DNA from: Goniomonas avonlea
Lineage: Eukaryota; Cryptophyceae; Goniomonadida; Goniomonadaceae
Assembly: GCA_003573635.1 (NCBI GenBank)
Contig: QUTJ01031442.1
Coordinates: 1-11,792, forward strand
Reading direction: 5' to 3'
DNA length: 11,792 bases
Of this stretch, positions 8,804 through 11,792 are shown one piece after another. The notes under the pieces were generated by a model. That model had not been told where the DNA came from. It saw nothing but the letters and a program-made list of their open reading frames with translations, and ran no database searches. The translations under genes were made by a program, and so were the position numbers. How positions within the stretch are numbered: the first letter of the stretch is position 1; each line of letters starts with the position of its first letter.

Positions 8804-11729
8804 TGAGTGAGAGAGTGAGTGAGTGAGTGAGACAGAGCGAGAGAGAGTGAGTGAGTGAGTGAGACAGAGCGAGAGAGAGAGAGTGACGGTGGTCACGCAA
8901 CAACTCGGAAAAACTGAGGTGAGCAACAGCCAAGTTGGCTTCCCGACGCCAGTGCCGCACCACATCCTCGACGTCAACCTGACCCGCCTCGCCGACGGCT
9001 ACACCTACGACATCACCACCGTGTCCGACTCCTGCACGCCCTCGCCGCCTCTGGAGCTCGTGTCTGCCTTCACTGGCGTGGTCGCGGAGGGGAGCGTCGT
9101 CAAGCTCCAGCACCCCGCCCCCGCCGCGCAGATGAGCGTGGCCTTCCGCGGCGCCTCTGTGCAAGTTTCGTCAGCCGCCACGGCCGACGACATGCGCAGG
9201 GCCCTCAACTCGCTCCCCACAGTCGGCCAGGTACTGGGCTCTCTCTCACACTGCGCTCCTCGTGCACGACCGACCTCCCCAGGCTCGGCACCGCGGGTTT
9301 CACCTCATGCAACACAGCGTTACGCGCCTCATACAACAATGACCCCCCTTTCGGTGGAGGTCAACCACACCGGCTCCTGCGCTGCGGATTTCACCTCATA
9401 CAACACAGCGTTACGCGCCGCATACAACACTGACCCCCCTCCAGGTGGAGGTCAACCGCACCGGCTCGTGCCCTGCGGGGTTCACCTGGGACATCCGCTT
9501 CTTGACAAGACCCGGCGACCAGCCTCCCCTGGAGGTCAAACTCCTGGGCGACGTGGGCGGCCGTGGCTCCGGCAACGTCACCGTGGTTGAGCGCGAGGCC
9601 GGTGGTTTGCTCGTGGGGCCGCTGAGTGCGGACCACTTCCGCAGGCTGTCTACGACCCCCCAGGTGCTATGGAGTGTGCAGCATGTAGCGTGCAACATGT
9701 AGCGCGCCGCCTCCTGTAGCGTGCAGCATGTTGCGTAGCGTGCAGCATATCGCGTGCAGTTGTAGCGTGCAGCATGTCGCGTGCAGCATGGGGCATGCAG
9801 CATGTAGCCTGCAGCATGTAGCATAGCGTGCAGCATGTAGCGTGCAGTCGTTGAGCGTGAAGCCAGCGGTTAGCTCTTTGGGCCTTTGAGTGCGGACCAC
9901 TGCTACATGTGCAGTGCACAGAGTGTGCGGCATGCAGTGTGCAGTGTGCAGTGTGCGGTATGCCGTGTGCGGTGTGCAGTGTGCAGTGTGCAGTGTGCAG
10001 TGTGCAGTGTGCAGTGTGCAGCATATGGAGTGTGCAGCATGTAGTGCGCCACATGTGGCAGGCTGTAGTGTGCTGCATGTAGGGGCTGATGTAGCGTGCA
10101 GGTCGTGTACAGTAAAATAATAATAATCCAACGTAAATAGCGTGCAGGATGCGCAGCGATGTCGTGTGCAGCCTGACGTGTGCTGGTGCTAACACTGTGA
10201 TCAGGTCACCGTGGACGTGAAAAAGTCTGCGGCTATCTGCACTGGCTTGTCTGAGCAGGACTCCGTTCCTGGCGTTGATGTCGCTGCTGTGAGTGCTGCC
10301 TTGCAGTTTTATCGAGTTTCTCGTTTCCTTCATTCTCTTACTTCTCTCGCTACCCCCCCCCCCCCTCCTCTCTCCTTTATGTGCTCTCTTTTTCCAACCC
10401 CGTATGGGAGTACTGACTATTCTTTCGGCACCTCCCACCGTCAACAATCGAACTCGCGCACTCGCACACTCACCCACACACACGCACACGCACACACTCC
10501 CTCAGATCCTCTTGGCTGCGAGCTCCTCACCGAGACAGGGAGCAACGACCCTTGCCTGACACGCACTCTCGCACACTCACGCACACCACGCCCTCAATTC
10601 GCGCTGACCCCCTGTCCAGGAGCTCCTCACCGGCACAGGGAGCAACGACGACTTCCTGACTGACTCAGGCGACGTTCGCTGTGATCCGCCTCCCAACAAC
10701 GACCAAGATCGCAGGGAGATCGTGAACGGCGTGCAGGGCCTCTTCGCCTCCAAGGTCGGGATCAACCAGCAGACCGTTAAGCTTGTGTGGGCCAAGCCGC
10801 AGCGTCTGGTTAAGTTGCTCATCCAGTGGTACGAGGACTACGCCGCCGAGGACCTCACGGTGAGCTGCCTCTTGTTTTCGCTCAAGTGTCAACATCGGCT
10901 GCCAAGTGTCCAGTACCGCGTTCCAAGGTCACGTGTCAAGCACCAAGTGTCAGGTGTCGGGTGTCACAAGCTGTGTGTGGGCGCTTTGCTGTCAGTCAAG
11001 TGTCGAATAAATCAGGTGTCAAGTCGAGACCATGGCGCCGAAGTCTATACAGTAAGCTGCTGTCGGTGCAGTGGCAAAATCAGGTGTGAAGTGGCAAGTA
11101 CCAATTGTTTCTTAATAATCGGGTGAAGGATGATGGATGTGATGGGCGATGGGTGAGCGTCGAGTGGGTGAAGGGCCTGACCCGCCTGTTTGCAGCTCTC
11201 TGTTGCCCAGGACCCAGACTACGGCCCGTGGACAACAGTGTTCACTCGCACTGGGGCTGCTCCCGGGTTCTACCGACGCGACAATGTCACTTTCGCGCCC
11301 GTCTCTGCTCGCTCCGTACTGTTGAATATGACTAAGCGCAACCCCAACCGTGACCAGTACCGCATCGTTAACCTGAGGGTGAGCCGTTCAATCTCGATCT
11401 CCAGCCCCTAGCGTTATCTCTGCATTGTCAATGTCCGTGTCCATGCCGTTGTGCCGTGTGCTGCAGACGCGACAGCCTCACTTGCGCGCCTTCTTCTCGA
11501 CAGAGACTGCGACACGCAGAGAGAGAGAGACTGCGAGGGGGAGGCAAAGAGAGTGAGAGAGTGAGAGTGAGAGAGATAGCGCGCGTCTTGGCCGGTCAGA
11601 CCAACTCTCGACGTGCAGGCATTTGCGGCGCAGCCTTCGCTGTGCAGCTTCGAGTTTCAGACGTCGGTGGTACCGACGGTGACGTCCGCGCAACCGACCA
11701 CGCTCCCGTCAGGCCAAGGCATCTCCCTG
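3384..11729 (+). CDS. Fibrocystin-L (PKHD1L1)-like giant surface protein, N-terminal 19 exons (continues past the window)
   Basis: Exons: 3384-3607, 3652-3913, 3970-4094, 4141-4189, 4229-4398, 4452-4524, 5066-5313, 5738-6055, 6297-6510, 6835-7050, 7240-7449, 7807-8014, 8605-8674, 8930-9230, 9445-9663, 10205-10288, 10620-10859, 11196-11378 and 11619-11729. All joins keep phase, giving 1175 codons without a stop. Order by residue: signal peptide 1-20, IPT/TIG 1 about 20-115, divergent IPT/TIG 2 about 118-255, IPT/TIG 3 about 281-365, PA14 about 378-540, filamin-like repeat about 562-633, LamG-like segment about 634-795, second repeat 796-969, discoidin-like block about 998-1140, next IPT/TIG from about 1149. 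As I recall it, vertebrate PKHD1L1 has the same three-TIG-then-PA14 N-terminus. The family comprises large single-pass proteins with big ectodomains (stereocilia coat in mammals). Adhesion or cell-coat function here is inferred. The weakest joins are introns 4, 7, 12 and 13. Confidence 0.85.
3608..4451 (+). other. Five ultra-short introns (44, 56, 46, 39 and 53 nt)
   Basis: Intron 1 is 3608-3651 (GTTCGT...GTTCAG, with CTCTAAC). Intron 2 is 3914-3969 (GTATCG...CCCCAG). Intron 3 is 4095-4140 (GTATGA...CTGCAG). Intron 4 is 4190-4228 (GTAAGC...CACCAG; second acceptor CACAG at 4234). Intron 5 is 4399-4451 (GTGCGT...TTGCAG). Introns 1, 2, 3 and 5 are not multiples of three and are required to keep the frame, so they are well supported. 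Intron 4 is exactly 39 nt with no in-frame stop, so retention cannot be excluded. Confidence 0.82.
3970..4398 (+). CDS. Exons 3-5: divergent IPT/TIG 2 with paired cysteines
   Basis: Exon 3 gives FKLNNLSMPRVEEETGLMLT and ends TPGTKCG. The 46-nt intron 4095-4140 restores a Gly codon, and exon 4 is only 49 nt (LFDPSQLDPHKYGLGR). Exon 5 begins SQDHVYCRINGPITGG, or DHVYC if the second acceptor is used, and ends RVPYSMDYNGTT. The segment sits where the second TIG of fibrocystin-L proteins lies and keeps a C-x-I-N-G-P-x-x-G-G element, but the hydrophobic core is divergent. Four N-x-S/T sites suggest an extracellular location. Confidence 0.75.
4452..5313 (+). CDS. Exons 6-7: IPT/TIG domain 3
   Basis: Exon 6 (4452-4524) gives HAPSITGVTPSVGGALGGTQ. 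Exon 7 (5066-5313) continues ITVTGHSFGTNASVVDVAVG, then GVPCKIQAINNNRIVCTIQD. Joined, this is a textbook IPT/TIG Ig-like domain: P-x-I-T-x-V-x-P-x-x-G-x-x-G-G-T, I-x-V-x-G-x-x-F, and V-x-V-G-G-x-x-C paired with I-V-C-x-I. The intron between them is phase 0, immediately before ITVTG. A Cys-rich tail (CTTNCSVHYYPGDRG) leads to SPSYRVNLGIL, the lead-in to PA14. Confidence 0.92.
4525..5065 (+). other. Intron 6 (541 nt) hosting an antisense foreign-looking fragment
   Basis: The donor is CAG|GTGCGT at 4525. The acceptor is CTGACGGGGGAACAG ending at 5065, phase 0. The first 150 nt have no recognisable content, 4681-4885 holds the ATPase-alpha-like fragment, and 4915-5035 is a purine-rich (GGGAGG-type) tract. 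Confidence 0.88.
4681..4885 (-). pseudogene. Fragment resembling the F1-ATPase alpha subunit C-terminus (frameshifted)
   Basis: On the minus strand, from about 4885, one frame reads AVVVDAGTKGILRSVPVEKV then EAFEADF. From 4794 a second frame reads HPEAFTKAKKQKGEYSDAVT then SEIEKVAKDVAKQFAARR. Together this follows the alpha-subunit C-terminus pattern known from bacteria and mitochondria: A-G-x-K-G-x-L, V-x-V-x-K-V-x-x-F-E, H-P-E, an acidic G-x-x-S/N-D turn, then an amphipathic helix. The frame changes between 4797 and 4794. Codons are AT-rich, unlike the host gene's exons. It could be a processed pseudogene, an organellar insertion or bacterial DNA. It is too short and broken to be functional. 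Confidence 0.55.
5333..5545 (+). repeat. Degenerate 14-16-nt minisatellite (CTACATGCTGCACA family)
   Basis: About 13 degenerate units of CATG(C/TT)CTGCACACTA type run through intron 7. A clean 14-mer, CTACATGCTGCACA, is at 5412-5425. Its exact reverse complement occurs in the intron-15 array at 9675-9688 and 10031-10044. Confidence 0.9.
5589..5691 (+). repeat. Degraded partial duplicate of exon 8 inside intron 7
   Basis: It matches exon 8 at about 5752-5855 with an offset near 164 nt. The core TTCGCAGGACCA is identical (5636 versus 5800), and CCCGAACGACCC and GACCGGGACTAC are shared. One frame reads RRTSLRFPNDPVDRDYLRG against RRTNPRFPNDPDDRDYLRD in the exon. Small indels and the loss of sequence after DYLRG make it a non-coding relic or a dead alternative exon. 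Confidence 0.88.
5738..6510 (+). CDS. Exons 8-9: PA14 domain
   Basis: Exon 8 (5738-6055) carries TDTAGHVTDTLIRRTNPRFP, then GKLYGLFVPPLTSNYTFFVS, then VDDYSALFISPDDQP. Exon 9 (6297-6510) carries TYDQFGWQATRAFSLQEGVP, then RYMELQLADNGHNAHASLAV. These match PA14: G-x-F-x-P-P-x-x-G/S-x-Y-T-F, D-D-x-S-x-L-x-x-S, and R-Y-Y-x-E-x-x-x-x-x-G. In known PA14 lectins the tandem Asp pair coordinates calcium and glycan, and SVDDYS keeps it. A carbohydrate-binding role is plausible but inferred. The intron at 6056-6296 splits an Arg codon (AG|G). Confidence 0.9.
6056..6296 (+). other. Intron 8 (241 nt) with a short exon-8 echo
   Basis: The donor is CCCAG|GTCGGT at 6056 and the acceptor is CCCACAG at 6296. 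The interior contains AGCGCGCTCTTC at 6151, identical to exon 8 at 5975, followed by further partial similarity. TTTCTCCGGACG near 6067 repeats a motif from about 5989. Confidence 0.82.
6511..6834 (+). other. Intron 9 (324 nt), polypurine tract
   Basis: The donor is GAG|GTGCGT at 6511. The acceptor is CGTAACTCCAG ending at 6834, phase 0. About 6595-6795 is almost all purine on the coding strand and includes GGGAAGGAGAGCA-type tandem units at about 6725-6765 and a G9-like run. No gene is seen within it. Confidence 0.88.
6835..7050 (+). CDS. Exon 10: fibrocystin-type G-S-F-x-L-S repeat unit
   Basis: The 72 codons begin VQRITIKSNTSLTGSFQLSI and continue GNRKSSSIPVGAPASTVSGK. The pattern G-S-F-x-L-S-x-G, a polar loop, I-P-x-x-A-x-A-x-x-V, then L-x-x-L is the beta-sandwich unit repeated in fibrocystin-L-like proteins. 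Both flanking introns are phase 0. It ends DTFEYGNNVWMQ. Confidence 0.8.
7051..7239 (+). other. Intron 10 (189 nt) with degenerate ATCACC repeats
   Basis: The donor is CAG|GTAACA at 7051. The acceptor is CACCCTCGCAG at 7239, phase 0. The 3' half has loose tandem CTATCACC / CATTTCATCACC units (about 7149-7225). Confidence 0.85.
7240..8674 (+). CDS. Exons 11-13: LamG-like Cys/Trp-rich segment
   Basis: Exon 11 (7240-7449) carries YCGVSSMYLRHTNANNFNQW, then SEFRYMCMAYKIPPTSVVNM. Exon 12 (7807-8014) carries LVDMATDRNQEEWRSMKMWD, then ADNQWHYKCLDLQEQFDRYL. Exon 13 (8605-8674) gives YRYTDMPFWIDEFYIGR. The pattern C-M-A-Y-x-I-P ... V-N-M-L-V ... W-x-x-I-A-D-N-x-W-H-Y-x-C-x-D-L ... F-W-I-D-x-x-Y-I-G-R resembles a concanavalin/LamG-like fold found after PA14 in fibrocystin-L-like proteins. 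Joining exon 12 to 13 needs donor GTGAGT at 8015 and acceptor AAGAG at 8604 (G|TG, Val). The overlapping GTGGGT donor at 8011 is out of frame with it. Confidence 0.75.
7450..7806 (+). other. Intron 11 (357 nt), G-rich polypurine tract
   Basis: The donor is ATG|GTGCGG at 7450. The acceptor is CCCCCCACGCAG at 7806, phase 0. About 7455-7580 is nearly pure G/A on the coding strand. A short open stretch (7593-7670) reads SSVPFAFVYGNVSVTIQGCS but lacks a phase-compatible donor at its natural end, so I leave it intronic. Confidence 0.8.
8015..8604 (+). other. Intron 12 (590 nt): CA-rich and GA-rich repeats
   Basis: This is the longest intron in the window. About 8065-8255 is a degenerate CACAGACA / ACACGCACAC tract. 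About 8275-8335 and 8440-8570 are GGGA/GAGA polypurine. The stretch between (8340-8430) is unique with no recognisable content. The acceptor TTTTCTATTCAAGAG is weak, so the 3' edge is less certain than the 5' edge. Confidence 0.7.
8675..8929 (+). other. Intron 13 (255 nt) with long (GA)n
   Basis: The donor is ATTCG|GTGCGC at 8675. The acceptor GAGCAACAG at 8929 restores an Arg codon (CG|C). The polypyrimidine tract is poor. Other donors at 8658 (GTCCCT) and 8667 (GTGATT) are phase 0 and do not fit this acceptor. Confidence 0.65.
8746..8880 (+). repeat. (AG)28 microsatellite followed by GAGT/GAGA imperfect repeats
   Basis: There is uninterrupted AG from 8746 to 8801 (28 units). Two related blocks of GTGAGTGAGTGAGTGAGACAGAGCGAGAGAGA-type sequence follow, to about 8880. 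Confidence 0.95.
8930..9663 (+). CDS. Exons 14-15: second fibrocystin-type repeat unit
   Basis: Exon 14 (8930-9230) carries GFPTPVPHHILDVNLTRLAD and GYTYDITTVSDSCTPSPPLE, then MSVAFRGASVQVSSAATADD with MRRALNSLPTVGQ. Exon 15 (9445-9663) carries VEVNRTGSCPAGFTWDIRFL, TRPGDQPPLEVKLLGDVGG, GNVTVVEREAG, then LLVGPLSADHFRRLSTTPQ. The series A-x-x-M-R-x-A-L-x-x-L, V-x-V-x-R-T-G-S, F-T-W-x-I-x-F and G-D-x-P-x-L is the conserved repeat of fibrocystin-L-like ectodomains. GPLSADHFRRLSTTPQ is the segment that normally leads into the next TIG. The joining intron (9231-9444) is phase 0. Confidence 0.85.
9301..9391 (+). repeat. 91-bp tandem duplicate of the intron 14 / exon 15 boundary with a destroyed acceptor
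   Basis: It repeats 9392-9482 with offset 91 and roughly 88% identity by eye. The real boundary reads CCCCCCTCCAG|GTGGAGGTCA. The upstream copy reads CCCCCCTTTCGGTGGAGGTCA, so the AG is gone. A third, partial copy end (about 9280-9300, GGGTTTCACCTCAT) precedes it. Confidence 0.93.
9671..10110 (+). repeat. Minisatellite GTGCAGCATGTAGC (14 nt) with a 7-nt TGCAGTG sub-array
   Basis: There are about a dozen units of GTGCAGCATGTAGC with point changes between 9671 and 9846. Further units follow at 10028-10110. A period-7 block (GTGCAGT) at about 9926-10020 includes seven nearly perfect tandem copies from about 9972. The 14-mer is the reverse complement of the intron-7 repeat. Confidence 0.92.
9848..9904 (+). 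repeat. Degraded copy of part of exon 15 inside intron 15
   Basis: It aligns to 9584-9640 at a constant offset of 264 with no indels. GTTGAGCG (9850 versus 9586) and GAGTGCGGACCACT (9888 versus 9624) are identical, with substitutions between. The copy has an in-frame TAG and is not coding. Confidence 0.88.
10205..11378 (+). CDS. Exons 16-18: discoidin (F5/8 type C)-like block
   Basis: Exon 16 (10205-10288) gives VTVDVKKSAAICTGLSEQDS. Exon 17 (10620-10859) gives ELLTGTGSNDDFLTDSGDVR, VKLVWAKPQRLVKLLIQWYE and DYAAEDLT. Exon 18 (11196-11378) gives LSVAQDPDYGPWTTVFTRTG, NVTFAPVSARSVLLNMTKRN and PNRDQYRIVNLR. The series L-x-x-P-x-x-x-x-x-L-x-I-x-W-x-x-x-Y-A-x-x-x-x-x-x-V, W-T-T-V, then V-x-A-R-x-V-x-L-x-M-x-x-x-x-x-x-x-Q-Y-x-I is the discoidin/F5/8C beta-sandwich signature, a fold that typically binds glycans or lipids. 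All flanking introns are phase 0 and the three exons total 507 nt. I do not recall this domain at this place in animal fibrocystin-L. Confidence 0.72.
10289..10619 (+). other. Intron 16 (331 nt): poly-C, CA-rich repeats and an exon-17 echo
   Basis: The donor is GCT|GTGAGT at 10289. The acceptor is CCCCTGTCCAG at 10619, phase 0. It holds a C11-type run near 10352, ACACGCACAC repeats (about 10455-10500 and 10560-10590), and a partial exon-17 copy at 10520-10560. Confidence 0.88.
10520..10560 (+). repeat. Partial duplicate of the exon 17 start, exactly 100 nt upstream, without its acceptor
   Basis: It begins GAGCTCCTCACC and contains ACAGGGAGCAACGAC, as in the exon start at 10620, and ends CCTGAC in both. 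Roughly 36 of 41 bases agree. The exon is preceded by TGTCCAG, the copy by GGCTGC, so no AG acceptor remains. Confidence 0.9.
10860..11195 (+). other. Intron 17 (336 nt) with degenerate AAGTGTC repeats
   Basis: The donor is ACG|GTGAGC at 10860. The acceptor is CCTGTTTGCAG at 11195, phase 0. About 10883-11025 holds scattered AAGTGTC / AGGTGTC / ACGTGTC units. About 11127-11172 is GATGG/GGGTGA-rich. No gene is seen. Confidence 0.85.
11379..11618 (+). other. Intron 18 (240 nt) with GA repeats
   Basis: The donor is AGG|GTGAGC at 11379. The acceptor is TCGACGTGCAG at 11618, phase 0. GAGAGA-type repeats occupy about 11517-11578. Confidence 0.85.
11619..11729 (+). CDS. Exon 19: start of the next IPT/TIG domain
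   Basis: The 37 codons read AFAAQPSLCSFEFQTSVVPT then VTSAQPTTLPSGQGISL. The C-S-F-E-F ... V-P-T-V-T-S-x-x-P-T-x-x-x-S-G-Q-x-I-x-L pattern is how TIG domains begin after the repeat segment in fibrocystin-L-like proteins. The next intron (donor CTG|GTGAGG at 11730) cuts at the same structural place, and in the same phase 0, as the intron inside TIG 3. The window ends inside that intron. Confidence 0.82.
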
Positions 11730-11792
11730 GTGAGGATGAGGGAGGGGTGGAGAGCTGCAACGAAGACAACCACACGCCCCACAACCCCACAC

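Larger units (their letters stand above)
9664..10204 (+). other. Intron 15 (541 nt): minisatellites plus exon-15 echo
   Basis: The donor is CAG|GTGCTA at 9664. The acceptor is GTGCTAACACTGTGATCAG ending at 10204, phase 0, with a clear CTAAC branch site. Almost the whole interior is repeat: 14-mer units (9671-9846 and 10028-10110), an exon-15 relic (9848-9904), and a 7-nt repeat (about 9926-10020). Confidence 0.9.

Noticed and set aside
8598-9164. 188-codon minus-strand open frame with a long Ser-Leu repeat
   Set aside because: It is produced by the (GA)n tract opposite exons 13-14, whose plus-strand reading matches a conserved family.
9650-10495. 281-codon minus-strand open frame rich in Cys, His, Leu and Thr
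   Set aside because: It is a translation of the minisatellite array and CA repeats, with periodic MLHA/CCTL patterns and no family resemblance.

Overview
The window looks like nuclear DNA from a GC-rich eukaryote, most likely a free-living protist or alga. The lineage cannot be fixed from this sequence alone. The evidence is spliced genes with GT-AG introns, CTAAC/CTGAC-like branch sites just upstream of acceptors, a recurring GTGCGT donor, dense microsatellites and minisatellites in the introns, and extracellular eukaryotic protein domains. There are no operons, Shine-Dalgarno sites, rRNA, tRNA or CRISPR. The standard genetic code fits all reconstructed exons.

The layout is a divergent gene pair. 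Leftward from 2813 runs a secreted protein with six FG-GAP-like beta-propeller repeats followed by a cysteine-rich GCC2/GCC3 (ephrin-receptor-like) segment. Exons 1-3 (2813-1757, 1707-1458, 1248-903) join in frame. The gene probably continues through weaker exons toward the left edge, where a (CTG)24 tract, read as CAG on the gene strand, lies at 340-411. A 570-bp AT-richer intergenic region (2814-3383) should carry both promoters.

Rightward from 3384 runs a large gene that leaves the window at the right edge. I reconstructed 19 exons (1175 codons) that all join in phase. The order is signal peptide, IPT/TIG 1, a divergent IPT/TIG 2, IPT/TIG 3, PA14, a G-S-F-x-L-S type repeat, a LamG-like Cys/Trp segment, a second repeat unit, a discoidin (F5/8 type C)-like block, and the start of another IPT/TIG. 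This is the architecture of fibrocystin-L (PKHD1L1), a giant cell-surface protein. The discoidin-like block looks like a lineage-specific insertion.

The introns are the most unusual part. Those near the 5' end are 39-56 nt. From intron 6 onward they are 189-590 nt, inflated by low-complexity DNA. At least four long introns contain degraded 'echoes' of the neighbouring exon, and two of these have lost the acceptor AG. Introns 7 and 15 carry the same 14-nt minisatellite in opposite orientations, so the pre-mRNA could pair across exons 8-15. Intron 6 holds an antisense, frameshifted, AT-rich fragment resembling the C-terminus of F1-ATPase alpha. Both genes encode secreted or surface proteins, so co-expression from the shared intergenic region is plausible but not shown.
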